Assembly: GCA_003242685.1 (NCBI GenBank)
Contig: QGVD01000005.1
Span: 21,473-85,472, forward strand
Source: Pseudomonadota bacterium
Lineage (GTDB): Bacteria; Pseudomonadota; Gammaproteobacteria; Steroidobacterales; Steroidobacteraceae
DNA length: 64,000 nucleotides
Reading direction: 5' to 3'
The position numbers and the translations under genes are program-made. The notes under the pieces are model-generated. The model did not search any database, was not told where the DNA came from, and saw only the letters and a program-made list of their open reading frames with translations. This document shows, in pieces, positions 43,907 to 52,930 of this stretch; the first letter of the stretch is position 1; each line of letters opens with the position of its first letter.

Positions 43907-44233
43907 CGGAACGGGAAGTGACACGGTCATCGACACCGGACGATCACCGCAGTCACGGCAAGTGCGATTTCTGTTGTTTCTCTTCGTGACCTGGGTTAAT
44001 GTGCACCCCGGTTCGTGACCTTTCCCTTTCCCTCACCGAACAGCCCGCGCATTGTGAGTGCGCCGGCCTCGGAAGCTCGTAAAGCCGAATCGTTCTCGAT
44101 CCAAGGTGGCAAGCGTGCCGCCGCAGATCTCTCCGATCATCGGCGACACTCCTGCCAAGTCAGTCAGGGGCCCGCGCCCTCGCGCCACGAAGAACGCGCA
44201 GCCCGGGACCCGCTTTCGGAGTTTGATTGCACC
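43907..44233 (+). other. Intergenic region; long leader of the RRM protein gene
   Basis: No credible gene. A long in-frame extension upstream of the RRM start (to 44015) has no domain and is not supported. A weak promoter-like pair (TTGTTT 43974-43979 with GTTAAT 43995-44000, 15-base spacer) would give a leader of about 225 bases, which is typical of cold-regulated RNA-binding protein genes. Confidence 0.4.
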
Positions 44234-44509
44234 ATGACGAAGATCTATGTCGGCAACCTGCCTTTCTCGGCGAGCGAAGACGAGGTACGCACTCTGTTCG
44301 CCCAGCACGGTACCGTCGAGTCGGTGAGCCTCATTACGGACCGTGAAACGGGCCGTCCCCGTGGCTTCGGGTTCGTCGAGATGAACCGCGCGGACGCCTC
44401 GCGCGCCATCCAGAACCTCAACGGCAAGGACATGGGCGGACGCCCTCTCCGTGTCAATGAGGCACAGGAGCGCTCGGGCGGCGGACAGCGTGGCCCGAGG
44501 CGCTGGTAA
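44234..44509 (+). CDS. RRM-domain RNA-binding protein
   Basis: A 91-residue single RNA-recognition-motif protein. RNP2 is 'IYVGNLPF' and RNP1 is 'RGFGFVEM', with the aromatic residues that stack on RNA present. A short Gly/Arg-rich tail ('GGGQRGPRRW') follows. Bacterial proteins of this group are often cold- or stress-induced RNA chaperones. ATG 44234 gives the domain from residue 3. A terminator follows 28 bases after the stop. Confidence 0.92.
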   Translation: MTKIYVGNLPFSASEDEVRTLFAQHGTVESVSLITDRETGRPRGFGFVEMNRADASRAIQNLNGKDMGGRPLRVNEAQERSGGGQRGPRRW

Positions 44510-44537
44510 ACAGCGCAGGCCATAGCCTGAAACACGA

Positions 44538-44568
44538 GGCCGGACGCGCAATGCGTCCGGCCTTTTTT
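44538..44568 (+). terminator. Rho-independent terminator of the RRM gene
   Basis: A 10-bp perfect stem (GGCCGGACGC with GCGTCCGGCC), loop GCAAT, then six T. Confidence 0.9.
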
Positions 44569-44621
44569 CCCTTCGCGCGGGGCACGTTCACGCGCGAAAG
44601 CGCACCGTTGCACGTCCCGCT

Positions 44622-45365
44622 CTACCTGCTCCGCGGGTGCGTGGATCGCGGCGCCGGTGCGGGGAACACGTCCGTCTGCTCTCTCCTCAGGAGATTGGCT
44701 GCCAGATGCGCCTGGCGCGTCGGCTCGGGCAGGCGATAACCGCGTACCGTACGCATGACCCACTCGATGGCCGTGGGCAGTGAGATGCGGTGCCCGATGG
44801 ACACGTAGACCGGACTCACCCGCCGCTTCGTGGGCAGCGCGGCTCCGATCGTGCGGCCGCGCCAGACGAGCGGCACGTGGTCGCCCGGTTCCGGACCCGG
44901 CTCACCGGCTGGAGTCCCCACCAGAATCGATTTCGCGACTCCGATCGTCGGCCGGTCGAGCAGCACGCCGAGATGCGTCGCGATGCCGAAGCCCCGCGGA
45001 TGACTGATGCCGTGACCGTCGACGAGGATGAGGTCGGGCAGCGCGGGCAGACGCTCGTACGCCGCGACGAGACTCGGACACTCGCGAAAGCCCAGATAGC
45101 CCGGCACGTAGGGAAAATCTGCGCGCGTGCGCACCCCGACGCGCTCGCGCACTTCGAGGCCCGGCCACTCGAGCAGCACCATCGCCGCGTACACCATCGC
45201 CTGCGGATCGCGGATGTTGTGGCTGATGTCGGCGCCGGCCACCGTGCGCACCTCATCGAATGCATCCTCGGTCACGACGCGCTGCGCGAGGAGACGCTGC
45301 GTCTCGCTCGCCGCTGGGATTGACTCGGGATAGAGCCACTCGCGTGCGATTCTCGGCCGGGTCAC
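44622..45365 (-). CDS. nfi: Endonuclease V (deoxyinosine 3' endonuclease)
   Basis: A 247-residue DNA repair enzyme that cuts near deaminated adenine. The catalytic acids lie in 'TVAGADISHN' and 'LILVDGHGISHPRGFG', with 'PYVPGYLGFRE' (the PYIP-type wedge motif) and 'TIGVAKSIL' as further signatures. GTG 45365 is chosen for a GGAG eight bases upstream; an in-frame ATG at 45407 adds 14 basic residues. Last gene of the leftward kor operon, an unusual place for nfi. Confidence 0.9.
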   Translation of the reverse strand: MTRPRIAREWLYPESIPAASETQRLLAQRVVTEDAFDEVRTVAGADISHNIRDPQAMVYAAMVLLEWPGLEVRERVGVRTRADFPYVPGYLGFRECPSLVAAYERLPALPDLILVDGHGISHPRGFGIATHLGVLLDRPTIGVAKSILVGTPAGEPGPEPGDHVPLVWRGRTIGAALPTKRRVSPVYVSIGHRISLPTAIEWVMRTVRGYRLPEPTRQAHLAANLLRREQTDVFPAPAPRSTHPRSR

Positions 45366-45409
45366 TGACCGCGCTCCCTGCGGTCGCCCTCGTCGTCCAC
45401 GCCGCATTC

Positions 45410-46465
45410 TCAGCGATAGCGCGCGAGCAGCTTCTCGAGACCCGCCTTCCCGGGCGAAAGCTGCTCATATGGCACACTGTTGAGCGGCACGTCCGTGGTT
45501 CCGCAGATGTCGTGGAACTCCCGGTTCGACGGCTCGAAGTAGAGCAGGCCGGTCAGATACTCACCGGCGCGCATGTGCTCCTGGATCGCCGCCATGGCGG
45601 CGATGCGGTCCGTCGGATCGTAGTCTTCCGCGAGCTTGCGCAGCACGATGCGGCTGCCGTCGTGCATCGTCACCGGCAGCGCCTCGCCGGCGGAGTACTC
45701 CACCGCGATCTCGCGCTCGGCAGGGATGAAGTCGGCGTGCACCGCCACCTCGTAGTGCTCGCGCGTGTACGCGTAGCTCTTCGTCGAGCCCTCGTGATCG
45801 TTGAACGTCACGCACGGCGAGAGCACGTCGATGAGCGCGAAGCCCTTGTGCCTGAGGCCTGCCTGGATGAGCGGCACGAGCTGACGCTTGTCGCCCGAGA
45901 AGCTTCGCGCGACGAACGAGGCTCCGAGGGTGAGCGCGAGCAGCACCGGATCGATCGGCGGCTGGAGGTTCGTCTCTCCCTTCTTCGCCTTGCTCCCGAC
46001 GTCCGCCGAAGCCGAGAACTGGCCTTTGGTGAGGCCGTACACCCCGTTGTTCTCGATGATGTACAGCATGTTGAGATTGCGGCGGATCGCATGACAGAAC
46101 TGGCCGAGCCCTATCGAGAGCGTGTCGCCGTCACCCGAGACACCGATGTAGTGGAGGTGGCGGTTCGCGGCGTTCGCACCCGTGGCGATGGAAGGCATGC
46201 GACCATGGACCGCGTTGAAACCGTGCCCGCGGCTCACGAAGTACGCCGTGGTCTTCGACGAGCAGCCTATCCCCGAGAGCTTGACCACGGTCTCGGGCCG
46301 CAGCGCGAGATCCCAGCACGCCTCGACGATCGCGGCGGTGATCGAGTCGTGGCCGCAGCCGGCGCACAGCGTGGACAGCGCGCCTTCGTAGTCGCGGCGC
46401 GTGAGCCCGAGCGCATTGCGCGGCAGGTTCGGGTGGTCGATCCTCGGCTTCGGGATGAACGTCAT
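45410..46465 (-). CDS. korB: 2-oxoacid:ferredoxin oxidoreductase, beta subunit
   Basis: A 351-residue thiamine-diphosphate subunit. It carries 'LCAGCGHDSI', 'GIGCSSKTTAYF' and the TPP-Mg motif 'SGDGDTLSIG' with 'IENNGVYGLTKGQ'. With KorA it oxidatively decarboxylates a 2-oxoacid (2-oxoglutarate is the common substrate) to the acyl-CoA, reducing ferredoxin. It follows korA by 15 bases. Confidence 0.9.
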   Translation of the reverse strand: MTFIPKPRIDHPNLPRNALGLTRRDYEGALSTLCAGCGHDSITAAIVEACWDLALRPETVVKLSGIGCSSKTTAYFVSRGHGFNAVHGRMPSIATGANAANRHLHYIGVSGDGDTLSIGLGQFCHAIRRNLNMLYIIENNGVYGLTKGQFSASADVGSKAKKGETNLQPPIDPVLLALTLGASFVARSFSGDKRQLVPLIQAGLRHKGFALIDVLSPCVTFNDHEGSTKSYAYTREHYEVAVHADFIPAEREIAVEYSAGEALPVTMHDGSRIVLRKLAEDYDPTDRIAAMAAIQEHMRAGEYLTGLLYFEPSNREFHDICGTTDVPLNSVPYEQLSPGKAGLEKLLARYR

Positions 46466-46480
46466 GCTCGACTCCTGCCT

Positions 46481-48370
46481 TCAGCCCTCTCCCGCCTTCG
46501 GCACCTTGTCCCCGCGCACCGCGGACAGCGCAGGCGAGGCCGCACGCGAGCCTGCCGGAGCGCCGAGCTCGGCGAGCACACTCTCGACGATGAAGCCGGA
46601 GGAGATCGGCAGGCCGTTGTAGTGCAGGATCGAACGGAGCTTCGACTTCTCGACGGAAGTCTCGAGCGTCAGCAGCGTGCGGAACTGCGCGTCGCGGTTC
46701 TGCTCGACGACGAACACGAGCCGGTGCGCGGCGAGGAAGCGCTCGACGTCCTCGCTGAACGGAAATGCGCGCACGCGCATGTAGTCGAGGCGCACGCCCT
46801 GCCTGCGCAGCGCATCGAGCGCCTCGCGCACCGCGCCGTCACCGCTCCCGATCGTGACGATGCCGATATCGCTGTCCGCGGTCGCGTCGATGATCGCCCG
46901 CGGCACGAGCCGCTTCGCGGTGTCCCACTTCTTCAGCAGCCGGTCTGCGACGATCTGATACTCGACCGGATCCTCGGTGTAGGCGCCGTACTGCGTGTGA
47001 CCCGAGCCGCGGGTGAAGTACGCTCCCTTCGGATGCACCCCGGGAATCGTGCGGTACGGGATGCCGTCGCCGTCCACGTCGAGGTAGCGGTAGAACTTCT
47101 CGATGCGATCGAGCTCCTCGGGGCCCAGGATCTTGCCGCGATCGGGGCGGTACGAGTCGTCCCACTCGAGCTCGCGGCACATCCAGTCGTTCATGCCGAT
47201 GTCGAGATCGGAGAGCACCAGCACGGGCGTCTGCAGCCGATCGGCGAGATCGAACGCCTGCACCGCCATGTAGAAGCACTCTTCGGGATTCGCGGGATAC
47301 AGGCACACGTGCCGCGTGTCGCCGTGCGAGGCATAGGCGCAGGCGAGGATGTCACCCTGCTGCGTGCGCGTCGGCATGCCGGTCGAGGGCCCGACACGCT
47401 GGATGTCGAACACCACCGCCGGAACTTCCGCGTAGTACGCGAGACCGAGGAACTCCGTCATGAGCGAGACGCCGGGACCGGATGTCGCCGTGAACGCGCG
47501 CGCGCCGTTCCACGCCGCGCCGATCACGATGCCGATCGCCGCCAGCTCGTCCTCGGCCTGAATGAACGCGAAGTTCCTGCGGCCGGTCTGCGGATCCACG
47601 CGCGTGCGATCGCACAGCGACTTGAAGGCATCCATGAGCGAAGTGGACGGCGTGATGGGATACCACGCGGCCACCGTCGCGCCGGCATAGAGGCAGCCCA
47701 GCGCGGCCGCCGTATTGCCATCGATCATGATGCGGCCGCGCGTGGCATCCATCTTCTCCACGTGCAGCGGCAGCGGACAGGAGAAGTGCTGCCGCGTGTA
47801 GTCGTAGCCGAGCGCGAAGGCCTTCATGTTGCTGTCGAGGAGGGCCGGCCTCCTGCCGTAAGTCTCCGCGAGAAGCTGGCGCACGCACTCGACGTCGAGA
47901 TCGAGGAGCGCGGCGAGCACGCCGGCGTAGCAGATGTTCTTCATCAGGATGCGCGTGCGCACCCCTTCGAAGCTCTCGTTGACGAGGCGCGCGAGCGGCA
48001 CGCCGATCACCGTGAGGTCGTTGCGCGAGAGCAGCGCGGGTCGCGGCCACGTCGAGTCGTAGATCAGATAGCCGCCCGGAGCGACCTCCGCGACGTCCCG
48101 CGCGTACGTCTCGACGTTCATCGCGACCATTATGTCCACGGTGCCCGAGCGCGCCGCGTAGCCGTCGCGCGTGACGCGGATCTCGTACCAGGTCGGCAGG
48201 CCCTGGATGTTCGAGGGGAAGTAGTTCTTGCCGACCACGGGAACGCCGCTCCTGAAGATCGCCTTCATGAGGAGCGCGTTCGCGCTCGCCGAGCCGGTGC
48301 CGTTGACCGTCGCGATCTTGATCACGAAGTCGTTGATGCCCGGACTCGTGGCCGGCGGCGACACGTTCAT
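46481..48370 (-). CDS. korA: 2-oxoacid:ferredoxin oxidoreductase, fused gamma-alpha subunit
   Basis: A 629-residue fusion. The first ~190 residues are the gamma domain ('INDFVIKIATVNGTGSASAN', 'VVGKNYFPSNIQGLPTW'). The remainder is the alpha subunit with the pyrimidine-domain signature 'AWYPITPSTSLMDA' and 'TSGPGVSLMTEF'. This gamma-alpha architecture with a separate beta is a typical KorA form. No delta (ferredoxin) subunit gene exists; the iron-sulfur domains of the upstream FAD protein may replace it. Overlaps that gene by four bases. Confidence 0.9.
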   Translation of the reverse strand: MNVSPPATSPGINDFVIKIATVNGTGSASANALLMKAIFRSGVPVVGKNYFPSNIQGLPTWYEIRVTRDGYAARSGTVDIMVAMNVETYARDVAEVAPGGYLIYDSTWPRPALLSRNDLTVIGVPLARLVNESFEGVRTRILMKNICYAGVLAALLDLDVECVRQLLAETYGRRPALLDSNMKAFALGYDYTRQHFSCPLPLHVEKMDATRGRIMIDGNTAAALGCLYAGATVAAWYPITPSTSLMDAFKSLCDRTRVDPQTGRRNFAFIQAEDELAAIGIVIGAAWNGARAFTATSGPGVSLMTEFLGLAYYAEVPAVVFDIQRVGPSTGMPTRTQQGDILACAYASHGDTRHVCLYPANPEECFYMAVQAFDLADRLQTPVLVLSDLDIGMNDWMCRELEWDDSYRPDRGKILGPEELDRIEKFYRYLDVDGDGIPYRTIPGVHPKGAYFTRGSGHTQYGAYTEDPVEYQIVADRLLKKWDTAKRLVPRAIIDATADSDIGIVTIGSGDGAVREALDALRRQGVRLDYMRVRAFPFSEDVERFLAAHRLVFVVEQNRDAQFRTLLTLETSVEKSKLRSILHYNGLPISSGFIVESVLAELGAPAGSRAASPALSAVRGDKVPKAGEG

Positions 48371-50226
48371 ACACCAGCCTCTACCGTTCGCTCATCGCCC
48401 TTCACCCGTCCTTCGCTCACCCGCTCTCCCCTGCGAGGCGCGGGCTCGGGCACATCGCCCGCGTGCGGCCAGTGCACGTGCGATTTCTGCATGTCCCACG
48501 CGGCGGTCGGGCAGCGCTCGGCGCAGAGGCCGCAGTGCACGCAGAGATTCTCGTCCTTGACCATCACGCGACCCGTCTGCCTGAGCGGCGCGGAGACGAA
48601 GAGCGGCTGCGACCTGTTGAGCGCCGGCGCCTTGAGGCGCATGCGGAGCTCGTCTTCCGGACCGTTCTCGGTGATGGTGAGGCAGTCCACCGGGCAGATG
48701 TCGACGCACGCGTCGCATTCGATGCAGAGCTTCGCGTCGAAAACCGTCTGCACGTCGCAGTTGAGGCAGCGCTGCGTCTCCTCGGCGGCCTGCTCCGCCG
48801 TGAAGCCGAGCTCGACCTCGATGTCGATCTTCCTGAAGCGCTCCTTGAGCGAGACGTGCGGCACGAGGCGCCGCTCGACGGGGCTGTATTCGTTCGCGTA
48901 TGCCCACTCGTGGATGCCCATCTTGCGGCTCTGGAGCGTGACGCGCGGCCGCGGCCGGTCGGTGAGGCTCTCGCCGCGACAGTACCGGTCTATCGAGATC
49001 GCTGCCTGATGGCCGTGCTCGACCGCCCAGATGATGTTCTTCGGTCCGAATGCCGCGTCGCCGCCGAAGAACACGCCTTCGCGCGTGGACTGGAACGTCA
49101 CCGGATCGACCTTCGGCACGTCCCGCGCGTCGAACTCGATGCCGATGTCGCGCTCGATCCAGGGGAACGCGTTCTCCTGTCCGATCGCGAGAATCACGTC
49201 GTCCGCCGGGAAGAACTCTTCACCCGTCACGCGCTCGCCCGTGATACGCCCCGAGGCGTCGATGTCGTACTCCATGACGTCGAACGTCATGCCCGCAAGG
49301 CGCCCGTCGCGCACGACGAAGGCCTTCGGCGAGCGATTGACGACGATCTGTACGCGCTCCTCCTCGGCGTCCTCGAGCTCCCACTCGGACGCCTTGAAGA
49401 ACTGCCGCGGCTTGCGCGCCATCACCTTCACGTCGCGCGCGCCGAGACGCAGCGACGTGCGACAGCAGTCCATCGCCGTGTTGCCGACTCCGATGATGAG
49501 CACGCGCTCGCCGATCCGGTCGACGTGACCGAAAGCCACGGACTCGAGCCAGGTGATGCCGATGTGCACGTTTGCGGCGGCTTCCTCGCGCCCCGGCAGA
49601 AGGAGATCCTTGCCTCTCGGCGCACCGGAGCCGATGAAGATCGCGTCGAACCCGCCATCCTCGAGGAGCGCGCGGAGGCTGCGGATCGGCGTGTCGAGCC
49701 GCAGATCCACGCCCATGTCGAGGATCATTCCGATCTCTTCATCGAGCACGCTCTGCGGCAGACGGAAGGCGGGAATGTTCGTACGCATGAGCCCGCCCGG
49801 CGCGCCGTGCTGCTCGAAGATCGTGACCTCGTAGCCGAGCGGCATCAGATCGTTCGCGAGGGTGAGCGAAGCGCAGCCTGCACCGATACAGGCGATGCGA
49901 TGCCCGTTCTTCACCCTGGGCACCTTCGGCAGCAGCGCCCGCACCTCGTCGCGATGATCGGCGGCGTAGCGCTTGAGCCGGCAGATCGCCACGGGTTTGC
50001 GCTCCACGCGCCCCCGCCGGCACGCGGGCTCACACGGTCTGTCGCACACGCGTCCCAGGATGCCGGGGAACACGTTCGAGCGGCGGTTCACCATATAGGC
50101 CTCGGTGAAGCGCCCCTGGGCGATCAGCCGAATGTATTCAGGGACATCGGTGTGGGCCGGGCAGGCCCACTGGCAATCCACGACTCTGTGGAAATAGTCG
50201 GGATGGGAGGTGTCGGTCGGTTGCAT
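48367..50226 (-). CDS. GltD-like FAD oxidoreductase fused to 4Fe-4S ferredoxin domains
   Basis: A 619-residue protein. The N-terminal Fe-S region has 'CQWACPAHTDVPEYI' and 'CDRPCEPACRRGRVE'. It is followed by two nucleotide-binding folds ('IACIGAGCASLTLAND' for FAD and 'VLIIGVGNTAMDCCR' for NAD(P)H) and a C-terminal pair of 4Fe-4S clusters in 'CIECDACVDICPVDC' and 'CVHCGLCAERCP'. It resembles NADPH-glutamate-synthase small subunits and is translationally coupled to korA. The likely role is passing electrons between the 2-oxoacid oxidoreductase and NAD(P)H. A strong promoter precedes it. Confidence 0.88.
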   Translation of the reverse strand: MQPTDTSHPDYFHRVVDCQWACPAHTDVPEYIRLIAQGRFTEAYMVNRRSNVFPGILGRVCDRPCEPACRRGRVERKPVAICRLKRYAADHRDEVRALLPKVPRVKNGHRIACIGAGCASLTLANDLMPLGYEVTIFEQHGAPGGLMRTNIPAFRLPQSVLDEEIGMILDMGVDLRLDTPIRSLRALLEDGGFDAIFIGSGAPRGKDLLLPGREEAAANVHIGITWLESVAFGHVDRIGERVLIIGVGNTAMDCCRTSLRLGARDVKVMARKPRQFFKASEWELEDAEEERVQIVVNRSPKAFVVRDGRLAGMTFDVMEYDIDASGRITGERVTGEEFFPADDVILAIGQENAFPWIERDIGIEFDARDVPKVDPVTFQSTREGVFFGGDAAFGPKNIIWAVEHGHQAAISIDRYCRGESLTDRPRPRVTLQSRKMGIHEWAYANEYSPVERRLVPHVSLKERFRKIDIEVELGFTAEQAAEETQRCLNCDVQTVFDAKLCIECDACVDICPVDCLTITENGPEDELRMRLKAPALNRSQPLFVSAPLRQTGRVMVKDENLCVHCGLCAERCPTAAWDMQKSHVHWPHAGDVPEPAPRRGERVSEGRVKGDERTVEAGV

Positions 50227-50267
50227 TCGCTGAGCGCGGCCACCGCCATCAAAGGATGGGTATGCTC

Positions 50268-50295
50268 AGTATAGGGGTGCGCCGCGAAATGTCAC
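50268..50295 (-). promoter_or_regulatory. sigma70 promoter of the kor operon
   Basis: On the minus strand, GTGACA (50295-50290, 5 of 6 to TTGACA), a 16-base spacer and TATACT (50273-50268, 5 of 6). Transcription would start near 50261, giving a leader of about 35 bases to the FAD oxidoreductase gene. Confidence 0.65.
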
Positions 50296-50399
50296 TTTGA
50301 GCGTCGACGCGAGCGTTACCAGCGGTTTGTGCGCCGCAGAGACGTCGCCTTCAACTCGGCAGATGGATGCGGCCGATGCTGTAGACTCCGCGGTCCGCC

Positions 50400-50777
50400 A
50401 TGACTACCGAACAGAGCCCGATACCGACCGAGATCAGACTGCGCAGCCGCTCGCGGCTGCTCGCGGTGACCTTCGACGACGGCAGCCGTTTCGAGCTTCC
50501 GTTCGAATACCTGCGCGTCTATTCGCCGTCCGCGGAAGTGAAAGGCCACGGACCGGGTCACGAGGTGCTGGTGCTCGGCAAGGAGAACGTCGGCATCCGC
50601 AGGATCGAGCCGATCGGACAGTACGCCGTGCGGCTCGTGTTCGACGACGGCCACGACACGGGCCTCTACTCGTGGCGCTATCTGTACGAGCTCGGGCGCG
50701 ACTACGAGAAGAACTGGGCGCGCTACCTCGAACGCCGCGCCGCTGCCACGCGCAAGGAAGACCGCCCGGCCGGGTGA
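50400..50777 (+). CDS. DUF971 (gamma-butyrobetaine hydroxylase-like N-terminal) domain protein
   Basis: A 125-residue single-domain protein with the DUF971 pattern: 'PTEIRLRSRSRLLAVTFDDG', 'LPFEYLRVYSPSAEVKGHG' and 'DDGHDTGLYSWRYLYELGRD'. Stand-alone members may bind metal or Fe-S sites, but no function is established. In many gammaproteobacteria this gene sits between hslVU and ubiE; here hslVU is 30 kb away, and a Rieske/FAD gene separates it from ubiE. Confidence 0.88.
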   Translation: MTTEQSPIPTEIRLRSRSRLLAVTFDDGSRFELPFEYLRVYSPSAEVKGHGPGHEVLVLGKENVGIRRIEPIGQYAVRLVFDDGHDTGLYSWRYLYELGRDYEKNWARYLERRAAATRKEDRPAG

Positions 50778-50814
50778 CGGGTGCGAAGCGCCCGCTGCAG
50801 CCGCCGATCAGGAA

Positions 50815-52413
50815 TCAGTTCGGTCGGGTGCGCGGCCCTGGCCGCTCGGGCAGCTCCGGCAGACCGCCGGCGTCGGTGATCCCTTCGATGTACACCGGCT
50901 CGAGCCGTGCGTTCGCCGGCCCGCAGATCACGTGGCCGTGAGGATCGAAGCGCGAGCCGTGACAGGGACAGTCCCAGCTCTCCTCCGTCTCGTTCCAGCG
51001 CACGATGCAGCGCGCGTGAGGACAGACCGCGGAATACGTGTGCACGCTCCCGGCCGGGTCGCGGTACACGGCGATCTTGCCCGGCCCATGACGCATCAGT
51101 GCACCGCTTCCCGGCGCGATCTGCTCGACGTGGCTCACCTCGCCGCGCCGGACGTAACGCGCGTACTGGCGCGCGACGTTGAGATTCTCACGGGCGTACC
51201 GCCTGACCGCTGAACCGCGCAGCACCTTCCGTCCGGGATCGTAGAGCGCTGCCCAGGGATTCTCCTTCCCGCAGATGAGGTCGCGGACGAGCATTCCCGC
51301 GATCGTGCCGTGGGTCATCCCCTGGCCGGCGTCACCCGTGGCGATGTAGACGTGAGGCGCGTCGAGCGGGTTGCGGCCGATGAAGGCGAGTCCGTCGACC
51401 GGCTCCATCACCTGTCCCGACCAGCGCCACACGACCGGGCCGTCCGCCCCGAAGCGCCTGCGCGCCCAGGCCTCGAGCCGCTCGAAACGCTGACGCGTGT
51501 CGTGTGCCTGCCCGGTCCGGTGATCCTCGCCGCCGACGATCAGCAGATCGTGCGAGTCCGACTCGCGCTGGAGCCTCGCGTAGTGGTAGGGCTCCTCCGT
51601 ATCCCAGTACAGCGCGCGCGGCACCGATCCGCGCGGGATGCGCACGCCGATGACGTATGTCCGGTACGCCGACAGCTTCGTGTGAATGACGAGCCCGCCG
51701 TTCACCGGCACGTTGGTCGCGACGACGACCGAGTCGGCGTGCACCGTGTGTCCGCTCTCCGTCACCGCCCGGCACGGCTTGCCGCCCCTGACTTCGGCGA
51801 CACGCGTACCGGTGAACACTCTGCCGCCGTCGCGCACGAGCGCGCGCGCGAGGCCTTCCAGATATCGCAGCGGATGGAACTGCGCCTGTCGCGGGAAGTG
51901 CATGCAGGGCACGGCAAGCGACTGCACGCCCGGCACGCGCGGCAGCAGACGCACGTCCGCGACCCCGGCGCGCAGCGCGGCGCCGAGCTCGTCTTCGAGC
52001 TTTTCGGCTGAATCCCCCCGCGCGAGGAACAGGTAGCCGTCGAGGCGCTCGAAGTCGCACTCGATCCCTTCCTGATTCACGATCGCTTCGATCTGATCGA
52101 TCGCGGCCGTGTGGCTTTCCGCAGCGAGCCGCGTCGCCCGCTCGCCGTGGAGCCGCTCGAGGTTGCAGTAGCCCTCGTCAAGCGCGTTGCTGAGGTGCGC
52201 GGTGGTCCGCCCCGTCTCGCCGCTGCCGATCGCGCCGGCGTCGAGCACGACGACCGCCCGCCCTACCCGCTGCAGCAGATAGGCGGTGGTGAGCCCCGTG
52301 ATGCCGGCACCGACGACGCAGACATCCGCGCGCACGTCGTTCTCGAGCGGCGCAAAACCTTCCGCGCGCTCGTGCATCCAGGGCGAGGTTGTGGCGCCCG
52401 AGTCACTGGGCAT
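50815..52413 (-). CDS. FAD-dependent oxidoreductase with C-terminal Rieske domain
   Basis: A 532-residue protein. The N-terminal DAO-type FAD domain ('VCVVGAGITGLTTAYLL', then 'TGRTTAHLSNALDEGY') is followed by a Rieske 2Fe-2S domain near the end with 'CPHARC' and 'CPCHGSRFD'. The architecture is a known amino-acid-oxidase-like/Rieske fusion of undetermined substrate. ATG 52413 has GGAG six bases upstream; ATG 52428 is the alternative. The much longer open frame upstream is antisense to ubiE/ubiJ and not real. It interrupts the usual DUF971-ubiE order. Confidence 0.85.
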   Translation of the reverse strand: MPSDSGATTSPWMHERAEGFAPLENDVRADVCVVGAGITGLTTAYLLQRVGRAVVVLDAGAIGSGETGRTTAHLSNALDEGYCNLERLHGERATRLAAESHTAAIDQIEAIVNQEGIECDFERLDGYLFLARGDSAEKLEDELGAALRAGVADVRLLPRVPGVQSLAVPCMHFPRQAQFHPLRYLEGLARALVRDGGRVFTGTRVAEVRGGKPCRAVTESGHTVHADSVVVATNVPVNGGLVIHTKLSAYRTYVIGVRIPRGSVPRALYWDTEEPYHYARLQRESDSHDLLIVGGEDHRTGQAHDTRQRFERLEAWARRRFGADGPVVWRWSGQVMEPVDGLAFIGRNPLDAPHVYIATGDAGQGMTHGTIAGMLVRDLICGKENPWAALYDPGRKVLRGSAVRRYARENLNVARQYARYVRRGEVSHVEQIAPGSGALMRHGPGKIAVYRDPAGSVHTYSAVCPHARCIVRWNETEESWDCPCHGSRFDPHGHVICGPANARLEPVYIEGITDAGGLPELPERPGPRTRPN

Positions 52414-52660
52414 TCCGCGCTCCGACATGATCGCCGGAATAGCGAAGCAACTAGCATGCCGCCGCGCAGCGGAAGTTGTGGTGCGCGCGCGAAAGATGTC
52501 TGCGGCTCGCGCGCACATGCGCGAAGCATCAGACTCTGGATTCAGTTCGGAGTGTTGTGCCTTGATCCTTCGAACGCCTGCACGGGTGTGTGCAGGTATC
52601 GCCCGTCCCGGCCGCTGGATGGACGATGAGCCGACGGGTGCCACGCGCCGGCGTCGCGCA

Positions 52661-52695
52661 CAAAAAACAAGGGCCGAGCTGTCAGCTTCGGCCCT
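52661..52695 (-). terminator. Rho-independent terminator, leftward
   Basis: Read on the minus strand, an 11-bp stem (AGGGCCG plus AGCT with AGCT plus CGGCCCT, one bulged A) has a GAC loop and is followed by TTGTTTTTTG. It is clearly oriented leftward, yet the nearest gene to its right (ubiE) runs rightward. Confidence 0.8.
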
Positions 52696-52924
52696 GAGGA
52701 TTTTCAAGACCCCCGTTTGGTATTCAGCCCGTTGCCCCAGGCTGTGCGCGTGTTGGCCGGGATTCTGCGTGGCGGGTCTGGCCGTTGCAATGGCCTGTAT
52801 GCGCAGAAGGCGACGCAGTCGACGCTTTTTCTCTCGATTTCCGCTGGGCCCTGAGCTTGGCAGTGCATCGAGGAGCGACCCGGGCGGTGCTCGGGCGGCC
52901 TTCGAGTTTCTGCAGCGCGGCCGA

Positions 52925-52930
52925 TAGAAT
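52925..52930 (+). promoter_or_regulatory. -10 element upstream of ubiE
   Basis: TAGAAT (5 of 6) 30 bases before the ubiE GTG. The -35 region is weak. A small GGGTC/GACCC hairpin lies between it and the start codon. Confidence 0.4.

Noticed and set aside
44015..44233. N-terminal extension of the RRM protein
   Set aside because: It has no domain, while the RRM starts three residues after the ATG at 44234; the stretch is better explained as a 5' leader.
45260..49009. A 1249-codon open frame on the plus strand
   Set aside because: It is antisense to korB, korA and the flavoprotein gene, rich in Arg/His/Glu with no recognisable domain; the minus-strand genes have full motifs.
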